This document shows positions 52,246 through 61,864 of a stretch of 64,000 bases of DNA, one piece after another. The notes under the pieces are model-generated. The model did no database searches and was not told where the DNA came from. It saw only the letters and a program-made list of their open reading frames with translations. Location of the stretch: positions 1,116,001 to 1,180,000 of the forward strand of contig JAKVNR010000001.1 of NCBI GenBank assembly GCA_022483245.1, given 5' to 3'. Origin of the DNA: Lactobacillus sp. Its GTDB lineage: Bacteria > Bacillota > Bacilli > Lactobacillales > Lactobacillaceae. Within the stretch, counting starts at the first letter, position 1, and every line of letters starts with the position of its first letter. Both the position numbers and the translations under genes were made by a program.

Positions 52246-52971
52246 ATGAACGAACAAATGCAAATGCAGGCTAATGCATTACAAGTTGACTTAAAGCAAG
52301 CAAAGCACGTAGTTTTTTTGACAGGCGCAGGGGTCTCGACCCATTCGGGCATCCCTGATTACCGGTCAAAAAATGGAATTTATCATGGAATTGCTACTCC
52401 ACCTGAAAAAATCTTAAGTACCAGCTACCTGCTTCAGCAGCCTGAGCAATTTTATGATTTCGTTCAGCAAAATATGTACTTTCCAGCTGCTCAACCGAAC
52501 CCAATTCATACCTGGATTGCTAACATTTGCAATCAGCATGGCTGGCTGATTACCCAAAATGTCGATGGGCTTGATAAAAAGGCTGATAACCAGCATGTCA
52601 TCGAATTTCATGGTGATTTATACGATTTGTACTGTACTAAGTGCGGGCAAATGTTTTCTTATGAGGTATATAAGAACAGTTTTCGCCATGCTAAAGATAA
52701 CGGAATTATCCGGCCAGGAATTGTACTTTATGGTGAGCCAATTGATCAAACAAAATTATCGCAATCTGTTCAAAAAGTTGCCGAAGCTGATCTGATCATC
52801 ATCTGCGGAACTAGTTTCGTCGTTTATCCATTCGCCGGGCTGCTTGCTTATGCGTCTCCGCAGGCTAAAATTTGGGCAATTAATAAGACGCCTCTGCCAG
52901 CAACAAATAAAGTCAAACAAGTCGTGACAGACGCGCTTGATTTTATTAAACTGGTTAGTCAGACAGAATAG
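52246..52971 (+). CDS. cobB: Sirtuin, NAD-dependent protein deacylase
   Basis: 241 residues. FLTGAGVSTHSGIPDYRSKNG (NAD binding), TQNVDGLDKKA (QNxDxL), IEFHGDLYDLYC (catalytic His), IRPGIVLYGEP and ICGTSFVVYP are all in place. Only one CxxC pair (YCTKCG) of the zinc site is visible; the second pair seems absent. GGAGG precedes the ATG. Removes acyl groups from Lys using NAD+. Confidence 0.92.
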   Translation: MNEQMQMQANALQVDLKQAKHVVFLTGAGVSTHSGIPDYRSKNGIYHGIATPPEKILSTSYLLQQPEQFYDFVQQNMYFPAAQPNPIHTWIANICNQHGWLITQNVDGLDKKADNQHVIEFHGDLYDLYCTKCGQMFSYEVYKNSFRHAKDNGIIRPGIVLYGEPIDQTKLSQSVQKVAEADLIIICGTSFVVYPFAGLLAYASPQAKIWAINKTPLPATNKVKQVVTDALDFIKLVSQTE

Positions 52972-53008
52972 TGTATAATTTAGGTAATTACGGGCAAAGG
53001 AGGCAACA

Positions 53009-53527
53009 ATGAATAACATTTTTTATTAAGCTCATGCTGAGATTTTTGGTACTGAAACTACCTTTATTGCCTCCCAAAATGGCCTTGTCTACTTTGGACG
53101 GTCAGACCGTGCCATGATTGCACCAGTCTTCAGCTTTTATCCGCACCACATGATGGTTCACGATCAAGCAAGATTGGAACCATATATTCAAGAATTGCAC
53201 GAATATTTAAATGGTGAACGGAAAGCTTTTGATTTACCTTTAGACTATGATGAATTTGGTACGCCGATTCAACGACTAGTTTTAGACGTCGTTCGCCGTA
53301 TTCCGTATGGGATGACGGTCACTTACACTGAAATCGCTTCTGCCATTCGTCAAGTCAACTCAGTGCGGACAGTTGCTCACGCGGTGATCCTCAACCCGAT
53401 GCCAATTTTTATTCCATGTCACCGAGTTGTATTGAACGAATCCTGCCCTGGCTGCAAGCAATTTGGAGCTGATCTTAAAAAGAAACTGCTAAAATTGGAA
53501 AGAAGCAATATGCATGCAATTTCTTAA
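53009..53527 (+). pseudogene. ogt: Methylated-DNA--protein-cysteine methyltransferase with a nonsense codon
   Basis: A strong AAAGGAGG sits 5 bases before the ATG at 53009, and the frame reads MNNIFY-stop-AHAEIFGTETTFIASQNGLVYFGRSD, then runs intact to 53527. TAA is codon 7. The C-terminal domain has the HTH (IPYGMTVTYTEIASAI) and active site FIPCHRVVLNE. The family transfers the alkyl group of O6-alkylguanine to Cys. The tail LNESCPGCKQFGADLKKKLLKLE is normal. The track ORF from 53114 lacks a ribosome binding site. A single substitution explains the loss. Confidence 0.85.
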
Positions 53528-54284
53528 ACTTTATCAGCCTTTCTTTGAGCTCAGCAACTGGCAGCATGTGTTAACTTCAGGCAGCGACTGGATGATCATC
53601 CTCACGCTGATCTTGATGGAGTGCTTGCTTTCAGTTGATAATGCCGTAGTCTTAGCAGCACAAACACAAATTTTGCCAACAAAAAGCCAGCAGCGTAAAT
53701 CTCTCGTCTATGGATTATGGGGAGCTTACCTGTTTCGCTTTATCGTAATCGGGATTGGAACTTATTTAATCCACCTATGGGAAATCAAATTAGCGGGCGC
53801 TGCCTACTTGTTCTACCTGGCTGCCCGCTATTTCTATGACCAGCGTCACCCTAAAACTGGCTCGCAACCGGTTAAAAAAGAGCATACTCATCAAAATAAA
53901 GAGCGCCATCACGTTTTATCCTTATTTTGGCGGACGGTTATTTCAATCGAAGCCATGGATATCGTTTTTTCAATTGACTCAGTTTTGGCGTCGCTAGCCG
54001 TTTCTAGCAACCCGGTCGTCGTCTTAATTGGCGGCATGATCGGTATCTTGTGCATGCGGGGAGTGGCCGAAGTAATCATCAAATTAATGGAAATCATCCC
54101 TGAGTTGCAGACGATGGCTTATGTTCTGATTATGATTATTTCATTCAAGCTGCTCTTCTCCCTACCGCCGCTCAACTGGGAAATTCCCAACGGTGTTTTT
54201 GCCGGATTAGTTTTTGGCATTTTAGGTTTAACGATTGCTTTTCACTTCATCAGACGCAAAAAGCATGGCAAAAAAATGCTTTAA
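53514..54284 (+). CDS. TerC-family integral membrane protein
   Basis: 256 residues with seven membrane helices. The conserved acidic motifs LMECLLSVDNAVVLAA and SIEAMDIVFSIDSVLASLAV are those of TerC/YkoY proteins, implicated in Mn2+ export or metallation of secreted enzymes. A His-rich loop (KKEHTHQNKERHH) lies in the centre. It overlaps the end of ogt by 14 bp and converges with DUF488 (4-bp overlap). No manganese (yybP-ykoY) riboswitch was seen upstream. Confidence 0.9.
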   Translation: MQFLKLYQPFFELSNWQHVLTSGSDWMIILTLILMECLLSVDNAVVLAAQTQILPTKSQQRKSLVYGLWGAYLFRFIVIGIGTYLIHLWEIKLAGAAYLFYLAARYFYDQRHPKTGSQPVKKEHTHQNKERHHVLSLFWRTVISIEAMDIVFSIDSVLASLAVSSNPVVVLIGGMIGILCMRGVAEVIIKLMEIIPELQTMAYVLIMIISFKLLFSLPPLNWEIPNGVFAGLVFGILGLTIAFHFIRRKKHGKKML

Positions 54285-54643
54285 TTTGATTTTTGATCAA
54301 CAAATTCTTTGAGTACAACTGCTTGGTTGTGCTCTTTATTTTTCGCTCCATACAAAAATAAAACATCGCCTTGCTGCAACGCAGTTTGAACCCGCGTTAC
54401 AAAGTCAGCGGCAGCCGGATTGACTGCTAACTCTGCTAGATATTTTTGCTTAAAGTCAGCAAATTTGGCATCATCATGGTTGAACCATTTGCGCAGCTCA
54501 GTACTTGGGCCAATTTCTTTCGCCCATAAATCAAGCTGGGCTTTAACTTTACTGATCCCGCGCGGCCAAATTCGATCGACTAAAATGCGATAGCCCGCTG
54601 GTTGCTCATGTTCATAAATTCTGATCACTTTAATCGTACCCAT
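54281..54643 (-). CDS. DUF488 family protein
   Basis: 120 residues. IKVIRIYEHEQPAGYRILVDRIWPRGISKVKAQLDLWAKEIGPSTELRKWFNHD and LFLYGAKNKEHNQAVVLKEFV are the family pattern (small, often called MarR-like or uncharacterised). Function unknown. GGAGG precedes the ATG. Confidence 0.9.
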   Translation of the reverse strand: MGTIKVIRIYEHEQPAGYRILVDRIWPRGISKVKAQLDLWAKEIGPSTELRKWFNHDDAKFADFKQKYLAELAVNPAAADFVTRVQTALQQGDVLFLYGAKNKEHNQAVVLKEFVDQKSN

Positions 54644-54678
54644 TATTTTTCCTCCATCACGATAGGACTGTCTTCACT

Positions 54679-55305
54679 ATGGATTATAAAGACTTTTTTC
54701 AAAAACGGACAACTGCTACAATTGCGCGTGATCTGCTTGGACACGCCCTCACTTTTCAAACCCCAGCTGGTAAAGTTGGCGGCTTGATCGTTGAAACAGA
54801 AGCTTATGTTGGCGTGCGTGATCGGGCAGCGCATTCTTATGGCGGTCGGCGCAGCCCGGCTAACGAGGGCCTTTACCGTGCAGGCGGAACTTTGTATATT
54901 TACGCCCAGCGGCAATATTTCTTTTTTGATGTGGCAACGCAAGCCGCTGGCACGCCGGAAGGTGTTTTAGTGCGGGCAATTGAACCAATTTGGGGTCAAG
55001 AGCTGATGCTGGCCAACCGGCATGGTAAAGGCGGCCGGCTGTTAACCAACGGCCCGGCGAAAATGATGCAGGCCTTTGGCATTACCAGCCGGAAATGGGA
55101 TTTGCACCTGTTAGCTGATTCACCATTTGAAATCGACCTGCAGCACAAACGGGCACCCAAGCAAATTCTTGCTTTGCCGCGAATTGGAGTTGTCCAAGCC
55201 GATCCAATTTGGGCTAACAAGCCGCTGCGGTTTGTCGTAGCTGGCAACCCTTATGTGTCTGATATTAAACAGCGGCAAATTGAAAAAGATCACGGTTGGG
55301 CTTGA
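54679..55305 (+). CDS. DNA-3-methyladenine glycosylase (AAG/MPG family)
   Basis: 208 residues. GGLIVETEAYVGVRDRAAHSYGGRRSPANEGLY holds the catalytic Glu, and GTLYIYAQRQYFFFDVAT and LTNGPAKMMQAFGI follow in order. It excises alkylated purines as the first step of base excision repair. It lies close to ogt, another alkylation repair gene (now broken). The stop codon is inside the -35 of the next promoter. Confidence 0.93.
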   Translation: MDYKDFFQKRTTATIARDLLGHALTFQTPAGKVGGLIVETEAYVGVRDRAAHSYGGRRSPANEGLYRAGGTLYIYAQRQYFFFDVATQAAGTPEGVLVRAIEPIWGQELMLANRHGKGGRLLTNGPAKMMQAFGITSRKWDLHLLADSPFEIDLQHKRAPKQILALPRIGVVQADPIWANKPLRFVVAGNPYVSDIKQRQIEKDHGWA

Positions 55306-55330
55306 CATCAGCGGCGCTTCACTTTATCTT
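55302..55330 (+). promoter_or_regulatory. Promoter of the lysine-riboswitch transcript
   Basis: Consensus TTGACA, 17-bp spacer, TATCTT, about 30 bp before the riboswitch. Confidence 0.75.
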
Positions 55331-55358
55331 TAACCATAGTCAAATTAAACAACCCCAA

Positions 55359-55524
55359 TGCAATAGAGGTTGCAGTTACCACTGCTAGTAGCAGAGCCCG
55401 TGCGGCTAAGACGAGACTAGTGAGGGTGATTGCCGAAATGACAGCTGCGTGCACGAGCAGGTGTTGTTGGGCTGCAGGAGAAAATTTTGCAGACTGTCCT
55501 GAGAAATCAGGGAGCGCTATATGA
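55359..55524 (+). promoter_or_regulatory. Lysine riboswitch (L box)
   Basis: The conserved core is visible in order: AATAGAGGTTGC, AGTAGCAGAG, AGTGAGGGTGATTGCCGAAA, GTTGTTGGGC, ACTGTCCTGAG and GGAGCGCTATATG, with CAATAG/CTATATG-type pairing closing P1. A terminator follows and then the transporter genes, so high lysine should end transcription early. Confidence 0.88.
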
Positions 55525-55557
55525 TTTGGTATTTTTTATAAAATAGCAAAGCTAATG

Positions 55558-55595
55558 AACCCTAATTGTGTGAGGAAACGCAATTAGGGTTTTTA
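55558..55595 (+). terminator. Riboswitch-controlled terminator
   Basis: AACCCTAATTGTG / CGCAATTAGGGTT, 13-bp stem followed by TTTTT. Confidence 0.88.
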
Positions 55596-55649
55596 ATTTG
55601 TCCTCGTTGTGTTGGCTCGTTTTGAAATAGTTTTTGGAGGTATTTCAAA

Positions 55650-57245
55650 GTGAAGTCAAAATTTAGGTGGATAGCATTACTAATTATGTTGCTGACAGGT
55701 ACAGCTTTACTGACAACCGGTCAGCCGGTACAAGCTGCTAAACAGTCAACACTAAAAATTGGGATGGAAGCTAACTACCCGCCCTACAATTGGACACAAA
55801 CTAACGCAAACAATGGTGCAGTGCCGATTGAGGGCTCACGTCAGTATGCAAATGGCTACGATGTCAAAATTGCTAAGCGAATTGGCCAACAGCTGCACCG
55901 TAAAGTTGTAGTTGTTAAAACTGAATGGGACGGCCTCTTGCCAGCTTTAACTTCTGGTAAGATTGATTTAATTATCGCCGGGATGAGCCCAACAGCGGCT
56001 CGGCGCAAAGCCATCAATTTTTCGCAGCCTTACCGGAAGTCGACTTTTGTCATCATTACCAATAAAAACAGCAAATATGCCCGCGCAAAGAAATTAAGTG
56101 ATTTTAAGGGTGCTAAATTAACTGCCCAGCAAGGTACTCTGCACTACGGTTTAATCAAGCAGCTGCCAGGTGCAAAGCGGGAAAATGCGATGCGTGATTT
56201 TTCTGCCATGCGGCAAAGCTTAACTGCTGGGACAATTAATGGCTATGTCGCAGAAGACACGGAATACGAATCATTCAAAACCGCTAATCGCAACATCACG
56301 GCCATCAATTTGAATAAAATGTCAGGTTTTCATGTCAATCCTGATGAAGCCGAAGTTTCCATTGGTGTTAAAAAAGGCAATGACCAACTATTAACAGCTG
56401 TGAACAAGGTTTTAGCAGGCATTTCTAATCATCAACGTCAACAGATGATGAGTGCGGCGGTCAAGCAGCAGCCGCAAATTAAAACTAAGCATACCAATTG
56501 GTTCATAAATATGATGCACCGCTATGGCGGCATGATTTTAGGCGGGGTTGGCATGACCATCCTGCTAGCTTTAGTCGGTACTTTAGCTGGTTTTATCATC
56601 GGACTATTAGTTTCGATCGTACGGACGATGCCGGATCCTACCAAAACCGGCAATCGCTGGCTGCTTAACTTCTGCAAATGGCTGCTGGCTGTTTATGTTG
56701 AAGTTTTCCGGGGGACGCCAATGATGGTCCAGGCAGCGGTCATTTACTATGGGATTGCGCAGTTCTGGCATGTTAATTTAAACCGGACAATCGCAGCCTT
56801 AGTGATCGTATCAATTAATACTGGCGCTTATTTAGCTGAAGTTATCCGCGGCGGCATTATTGCAACTCCGCAAGGACAATTTGAAGCAGCCAGTGCGCTG
56901 GGCATGACTCACAACCAGCAAATGTGGCACATCATTTTGCCGCAAGCAATTAAAAACTGCCTGCCTTCCATTACCAACGAATTTATCGTGAATATCAAAG
57001 ATACATCTGTCTTAAGTATTATTTCGGTTTCAGAATTATTCTTTGTCGGAACTACGATTGCCAGTCAAAGTTTCCAATTCTTCCAAACTTATTTCGTGAT
57101 TTCGATGATCTACTTAATTATGACCTTTACGATTACCCGAATTTTCAATTTGATTGAAAAGAAACTGGCCGGGAGTCGCAACTACAACTTAATGGCTAAC
57201 CAAGTTCAAGTTGGCACACCGCAAGATGGGGAGGCTAATAACTAA
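55650..57245 (+). CDS. Amino-acid ABC transporter, substrate-binding/permease fusion (lysine)
   Basis: 531 residues. Signal peptide (1 to about 30), periplasmic-binding-type domain (about 33-270: [40 protein letters not shown]), then a HisM-type permease domain (about 285-515: [39 protein letters not shown]). The GlnPQ-like fusion is common in lactic acid bacteria. The lysine riboswitch upstream indicates lysine as substrate. Start GTG, with TTGGAGG upstream. One base overlaps the ATPase gene. Confidence 0.92.
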   Translation: MKSKFRWIALLIMLLTGTALLTTGQPVQAAKQSTLKIGMEANYPPYNWTQTNANNGAVPIEGSRQYANGYDVKIAKRIGQQLHRKVVVVKTEWDGLLPALTSGKIDLIIAGMSPTAARRKAINFSQPYRKSTFVIITNKNSKYARAKKLSDFKGAKLTAQQGTLHYGLIKQLPGAKRENAMRDFSAMRQSLTAGTINGYVAEDTEYESFKTANRNITAINLNKMSGFHVNPDEAEVSIGVKKGNDQLLTAVNKVLAGISNHQRQQMMSAAVKQQPQIKTKHTNWFINMMHRYGGMILGGVGMTILLALVGTLAGFIIGLLVSIVRTMPDPTKTGNRWLLNFCKWLLAVYVEVFRGTPMMVQAAVIYYGIAQFWHVNLNRTIAALVIVSINTGAYLAEVIRGGIIATPQGQFEAASALGMTHNQQMWHIILPQAIKNCLPSITNEFIVNIKDTSVLSIISVSELFFVGTTIASQSFQFFQTYFVISMIYLIMTFTITRIFNLIEKKLAGSRNYNLMANQVQVGTPQDGEANN

Positions 57246-57991
57246 TGACTGATGAAATTTTACGTTTGCAGCATTTGCAAAAATCATACGGCGACCACCA
57301 GGTTTTGCGTGATATCTCTTTTGGCATCAAACAAGGTGAAATCACTACCATTATTGGACCTTCAGGTGGCGGCAAATCCACTACCCTGCGCTGCATCAAT
57401 TTATTAGAGCAGCCAACTGGTGGTGAGATCGAGGTTCACGGCGAGAATATTTTAGCAGCTGGCTATAACCTCAATGCTTACCGGGCTAAAGTAGGCATGG
57501 TATTTCAGCAATTTGATCTGTTTGAAAATAAAAATGTCCTGCAAAACTGCATGATTGGTCAAGAATTAGTTCTTAAACGCTCAAAAGCTGAAGCTAAACA
57601 AATTGCCATGCACAACTTAGAAGAAGTCGGCATGGCGCCATTTATCAATGCTACCCCGCAGCAGTTATCCGGCGGCCAGCAGCAGCGCGTGGCGATTGCC
57701 CGGGCAATTTCAATGAATCCAGAAGTATTGCTCTTTGATGAACCAACGAGTGCGCTCGATCCAGAAATGGTTGGCGAGGTGTTAGCAGTCATGAAGAAAT
57801 TGGCGGAGACCGGTCTAACGATGGTGATTGTGACGCACGAAATTGGTTTTGCAAAAAGTATTTCTGACCGCATCTTGTTTATTGCGGACGGTGTAATTGC
57901 TGAGCAAGGCACACCAGCAGAAATTCTGGATCATCCCCAGAATGAAAAAACACAGAAATTTTTGCATAACTTTAGACAAAATGCCTTTTAG
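57245..57991 (+). CDS. Amino-acid ABC transporter ATP-binding protein (lysine)
   Basis: 248 residues. Walker [11 protein letters not shown]-loop [16 protein letters not shown], signature LSGGQQQR, Walker [15 protein letters not shown], and switch VTHEIGF. It powers the fused binding/permease protein directly before it (TAATG overlap). Under control of the lysine riboswitch. Monocistronic end marked by a strong terminator. Confidence 0.94.
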   Translation: MTDEILRLQHLQKSYGDHQVLRDISFGIKQGEITTIIGPSGGGKSTTLRCINLLEQPTGGEIEVHGENILAAGYNLNAYRAKVGMVFQQFDLFENKNVLQNCMIGQELVLKRSKAEAKQIAMHNLEEVGMAPFINATPQQLSGGQQQRVAIARAISMNPEVLLFDEPTSALDPEMVGEVLAVMKKLAETGLTMVIVTHEIGFAKSISDRILFIADGVIAEQGTPAEILDHPQNEKTQKFLHNFRQNAF

Positions 57992-57997
57992 GCAAAT

Positions 57998-58028
57998 AAA
58001 AAAGCGTTCCTTAGGGAACGCTTTTTTA
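57998..58028. terminator. Bidirectional terminator
   Basis: AAAAAAGCGTTCC TTAG GGAACGCTTTTTT between convergent genes. Confidence 0.93.
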
Positions 58029-58032
58029 CTTT

Positions 58033-59400
58033 CTAAATATAATTTTTCCGCCGTCTAATTAAATGCAAGATAACGCCAATAACCAATCCAACTGCCATTG
58101 GCATCACCCAAGATAGCCCAACATTGGCTAGTGGTAAATACGTTAACCGTATCTGAGCAACGGCTTTCCCAAATGCACTTTGACTGACAACAGCTGGCAT
58201 TGACACAATCAAGTCTAAAATTGCTGGCATCAATGTAAACACCATTGTCACCAGATAAACTACCCGGTCCCGCTTAAATAATGGCGAAAAGACTGACAAG
58301 ATGATTAGACCAATCGCAAGCGGATACATAAACATCAGCACTGGCAAGGACCAGCGAATAATTTTTTCCAGCCCGATATTAGCTGTCAAAAATGAAGCAA
58401 AACAAGAAACCGCTAGCCACTGGTGATAATTCAAAATCGGAAAATGTTTTTGGAAATCTTCCGAAAAAGCAGCGACTAAACCGACCGCCGTTGTTAAACA
58501 GGTCACTGTCATTAAAACGGCTAGAACAGCCTGTCCCCACATACCAGCATATGCCTGCACGACTTGTGAAAAGACCACGCCGCCATCGGCACTAGCCTTG
58601 AACTGCCCTAGCGACATCGCCCCGACAATCGTCAGCAGCAAATAAATCAGGCCGACCAATAACATGGCCAGCGCACCTGATTTAGCAGTAATCACTGCGA
58701 TTCGTTTATTGCCGCGCTGGCCCAAGCTGCGAATGGCAGTCACGATTGCTACCCCGAAGGCTAAACCGGCCAGAGCATCCATCGTGTTGTACCCTTCCAA
58801 AAATCCTTGCGTGAGAGCTCTATGTGCATAAATTTTAGCAGTTGGCGCAAAGTTAGCCGGATTACCCAACGGCCGGCAAAAGGCCACAACGAATACCAGC
58901 AAGAGCAAAATTAAAAAGACCGGATTTAAAATTTTGCCTAGTTTGGACAAAATATCGCTTTGGTTATAAGCCACCCAAAAAGTCAGCACAAAGAAAATTG
59001 CTGAAAAGGCTAGCAAGCCAAACTGCTGCATATTTTTCGGTAAAAATGGCGCAATTCCGACTGTAAATGAAACCGTCGCCGTCCGCGGGGTACCAAATAA
59101 AGGACCGATCGTCGCATGAATTAGTATCAAAAAAATTGTGGCGCATATGCTCCCTAGCGGCAGACAAACTTCATAGAAGCTGCGTGAGCGGGTGATCGCA
59201 ATTGCCAGCACCGATAGCAGCGGTAAAACCACCCCAGTCACGATAAAACCGATGACAGCTTGCGGCCAATTGCGGCCTGCTAATTGACCCAAATGGAGAG
59301 GAAAAATTAAGTTGCCCGCGCCAAAGAACAGGGCAAAAATCATGGAAGCAATGACCAAATAGTCCCTGACTTTCATTTTTGGATTATCTGTTTGCATCAC
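58033..59400 (-). CDS. brnQ: Branched-chain amino acid:cation symporter BrnQ
   Basis: 455 residues with about 12 membrane helices. MIFALFFGAGNLIFPLHLGQLAGRNW and FLEGYNTMDALAGLAFGVAIV are the LIVCS family motifs. It imports Leu, Ile and Val with Na+ or H+. Start GTG with GAGGGGG 7 bases upstream. Confidence 0.94.
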   Translation of the reverse strand: MMQTDNPKMKVRDYLVIASMIFALFFGAGNLIFPLHLGQLAGRNWPQAVIGFIVTGVVLPLLSVLAIAITRSRSFYEVCLPLGSICATIFLILIHATIGPLFGTPRTATVSFTVGIAPFLPKNMQQFGLLAFSAIFFVLTFWVAYNQSDILSKLGKILNPVFLILLLLVFVVAFCRPLGNPANFAPTAKIYAHRALTQGFLEGYNTMDALAGLAFGVAIVTAIRSLGQRGNKRIAVITAKSGALAMLLVGLIYLLLTIVGAMSLGQFKASADGGVVFSQVVQAYAGMWGQAVLAVLMTVTCLTTAVGLVAAFSEDFQKHFPILNYHQWLAVSCFASFLTANIGLEKIIRWSLPVLMFMYPLAIGLIILSVFSPLFKRDRVVYLVTMVFTLMPAILDLIVSMPAVVSQSAFGKAVAQIRLTYLPLANVGLSWVMPMAVGLVIGVILHLIRRRKNYI

Positions 59401-59480
59401 AAAAATTCCCCCTCAACTGATAAGTTGTAAAGATTTTAACGAAATTTTTGCCAAAAAACTAGCAAAATATTAAAAACTAA

Positions 59481-60389
59481 TTAAATTATATCAGTCCGGT
59501 GCGAAATCTGATCTAATTTCCAGCCAGTTTCAAAATAGCTTTTACGCAAAGCCCGTACATGATCATAATCGCTTTGCAAACTATCAATTGCATCCTGCAA
59601 TTGTTTATTATGCTGCCGCATCTCTGTCAACTTAGGTGACCGATAAGTTTGCGAGCGTCGAACTTCAGCAGTTAATTGCTTGCGCCGCCGCTTAAATTCC
59701 CCCTTGAGCGTTTCCAAGCTATCTTCATACCGCACCAGCTGATCATTCACTTGTCCCAAACGTCTATTGAGGCGGATAAACAAATAATATGGCATGTTGG
59801 ACTTAATCCGATTGCATTCGCTGCATGCCAAAGTTAAGTTTTCTAAATCATTGTCATGTGATAAAGAAACCGGATGCATGTGATCCACGCTGTGGCCGCG
59901 CCGCCCGCAATACTGACAGCGATAATTATATTTAGTCCGGATTCGTTCACGGTCCACAAAATCAACGTCGTTCAGTTGAAAATTAATTTTTAACCCTAAT
60001 TTCGCTAAATTATCGGCAAAATCAGCACCCATTTCAGGCACTGGCAGCTTGCCATCCTCGCTATCAATCACCGCTTTATTAAAAGCAGTTCGGTCAATCT
60101 GCTGCCGTGCCAATCTGCTGCCGTCATAATCCTGCAGCAGGCCTTCAAAGGCACGAGTGGTTTCACGTGAAACTTTCAAAACACGCTTCCCATCTTCTTT
60201 GCCACCAGCAAATTGATAAAGCAAGGAACCAGCAAAGACCTCGATGGCAGTATTGCCATAATCGTCAACGCTCAGTCCGCGCTCCAGGCAGAGATCACAG
60301 ATCGACGTCAGTTGATCGTTAACTAAACCGGCCTGCTTAAAATGCAGTGCATTCATCCGCAAACCGCACGCTGGGCATTTGAACTTCAT
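59481..60389 (-). CDS. HNH endonuclease with N-terminal zinc ribbon and C-terminal coiled coil
   Basis: 302 residues from the ATG at 60389 (GAGGACGAAAA upstream; the track start is upstream of the signal). CPACGLRM..ICDLC forms an N-terminal zinc site. The HNH domain has YRCQYCGRRGHSVDHMHPVSLSHDNDLENLTLACSECNRIKSN: two CxxC pairs, catalytic DH and N. A coiled coil follows (about 220-285). Such chromosomal proteins may be solitary nucleases or McrA-like restriction factors; target unknown. Confidence 0.85.
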   Translation of the reverse strand: MKFKCPACGLRMNALHFKQAGLVNDQLTSICDLCLERGLSVDDYGNTAIEVFAGSLLYQFAGGKEDGKRVLKVSRETTRAFEGLLQDYDGSRLARQQIDRTAFNKAVIDSEDGKLPVPEMGADFADNLAKLGLKINFQLNDVDFVDRERIRTKYNYRCQYCGRRGHSVDHMHPVSLSHDNDLENLTLACSECNRIKSNMPYYLFIRLNRRLGQVNDQLVRYEDSLETLKGEFKRRRKQLTAEVRRSQTYRSPKLTEMRQHNKQLQDAIDSLQSDYDHVRALRKSYFETGWKLDQISHRTDII

Positions 60390-60415
60390 TTTTCGTCCTC
60401 TTTTTCGTACGTAAA

Positions 60416-60444
60416 TAAAAAGAGCCATGGCAAAGCCATGACTC
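60416..60444 (-). terminator. Terminator between the 45-aa gene and the HNH gene
   Basis: GAGTCATGGC TTT GCCATGGCTC, 10-bp stem with one G-T pair, then TTTTT on the minus strand. Confidence 0.85.
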
Positions 60445-60462
60445 ACTGGTTAAGGGGTCGAA

Positions 60463-60600
60463 TTACTTTTCGTCCTTAGCAGCCTGGTTTAAAAATTTAA
60501 CGACTGCATTAACGTGCGCAACCCGCTTCTTGCCATTCTTTTTGTTCTTTGGTCTTAAGTGTGGTGTAACACCAGTGTTGTAGTTTTCACCTTTACGCAT
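60463..60600 (-). CDS. 45-residue basic protein, conserved-looking, unassigned
   Basis: Too short for the ORF track. The ATG at 60600 has AAAGGAAG 8 bases upstream and encodes MRKGENYNTGVTPHLRPKNK.. ending ..VVKFLNQAAKDEK. The first half is rich in Lys/Arg/Asn like ribosomal or nucleic-acid-binding peptides; the second half is an amphipathic helix. It has its own terminator. I do not recognise it, but start, codon use and terminator support a real gene. Confidence 0.72.
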   Translation of the reverse strand: MRKGENYNTGVTPHLRPKNKKNGKKRVAHVNAVVKFLNQAAKDEK

Positions 60601-60763
60601 AAAAATAATACTTCCTTTCAGATTTTCGAAAATCACCTAGTAATTATAGCACTTTTTGCGGCAATTTTAAGCGCTATTTTCTTTCCATGCGTAGGATTTG
60701 TTAATGTTCGATATTTACCGTAAAATAAAAAATGTTAGTTCTGCAGATAGCCAGGAGAAATCA

Positions 60764-61864
60764 ATGACTCTTTTAAAGAAAACTTTCCAAGACAGGATCC
60801 TACAAATCGCCTTAGTTGTCACCTTTATCAGCCTTTTCTTCGCACGCCCCCGCCTAGCTGATATCAATTGGCATACCCTGTTGTCCATTGCAACCATGCT
60901 GACGCTAATCCAAATATTTTCCTACTTGCACGTGCTAGATGTTCTGACTTATAAGTTAACTAGCATCGCCGACAATACTCGCAAACTTAGTGTCTTTTTT
61001 AGTCTGCTAGCGGTTGTTGCCGGCATGTTTTTGACTAATGACATTACGATCCTGACGCTAATCCCGCTTTACTTGCAAATTGCCAAAAAATATAAATTAC
61101 CGCAAATTTTGCCTGTCACTTTAATCGGAATGGGCGCAAATATTGGGGCGAGCTGTACTCCTTGGGGCAATCCGCACAATATTTTTGTTGTCAGCCATTA
61201 CAACATTAGTCCATTAGTTTTTTTGAAGTGGACTTTTCCTTTTTTCATTGCAGCCCTGCTTTTTTTATTTGTCCTAATTCTGTTTATTCCGCAGAAAAAA
61301 ATTCCAGTCACACCACCCCACAATTTAAAAATTGATTGGCAGCCGACTGGTTTTGCGATTGCTGTGTTTATTTTCTTTTTCTTCGGCGTCTTTCGCGTGG
61401 TACCCGTGGCCTTAACCACGATTGCAGCAGTCATTTTGGCTTTGCTGATCGACCCCACCATTATGAAAAAAATCGATTATAGTTTATTGCTAACTTTCGG
61501 CAGTTTTTTCGTGTTCGTCAGCGACATTCAGCAAATTCCAGCCGTAGTAGCTTTAATTGACAAAACTGTCTTCTCTGAGAGCTCAACTTACCTGGCTGCG
61601 ATTATTTCCAGTCAAGTGATGAGCAATGTGCCAGCCACTATCTTAGTCGGCAAATTCGCCACTTATGCCAAAGCCCTCCTACTTGGTTCAAATATCGGCG
61701 GTTTTGGTTCACCGATCGGTTCCATGGCTAACATGCTGGTTTTAAAAACCTTCCACCAACACGGATCGATTTCTTATGGTAAATTTTATCGCCGCTGGCA
61801 AGCCTGGCAATTGATCGGCCTAGTTGCTATGACAGCCATTGGCTGGTTCATATTAAAAGTTTAA
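60764..61864 (+). CDS. ArsB/NhaD/SLC13-type ion transporter
   Basis: 366 residues from the ATG at 60764 (AGGAG 6 bases upstream; the track start is earlier). About ten membrane helices. LTNDITILTLIPLYLQIAKK and GANIGASCTPWGNPHNI (first), and SSQVMSNVPATILVGKF with LLLGSNIGGFGSPIGSMANM (second) are the paired hairpin motifs of the ion transporter superfamily. Anion or dicarboxylate uptake/efflux is likely; substrate unknown. Stops directly against the convergent AraC gene. Confidence 0.82.
   Translation: MTLLKKTFQDRILQIALVVTFISLFFARPRLADINWHTLLSIATMLTLIQIFSYLHVLDVLTYKLTSIADNTRKLSVFFSLLAVVAGMFLTNDITILTLIPLYLQIAKKYKLPQILPVTLIGMGANIGASCTPWGNPHNIFVVSHYNISPLVFLKWTFPFFIAALLFLFVLILFIPQKKIPVTPPHNLKIDWQPTGFAIAVFIFFFFGVFRVVPVALTTIAAVILALLIDPTIMKKIDYSLLLTFGSFFVFVSDIQQIPAVVALIDKTVFSESSTYLAAIISSQVMSNVPATILVGKFATYAKALLLGSNIGGFGSPIGSMANMLVLKTFHQHGSISYGKFYRRWQAWQLIGLVAMTAIGWFILKV

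Noticed and set aside
53514-54284. Manganese riboswitch upstream of the TerC gene
   Set aside because: The gene overlaps the ogt 3' end, leaving no leader for a yybP-ykoY element.
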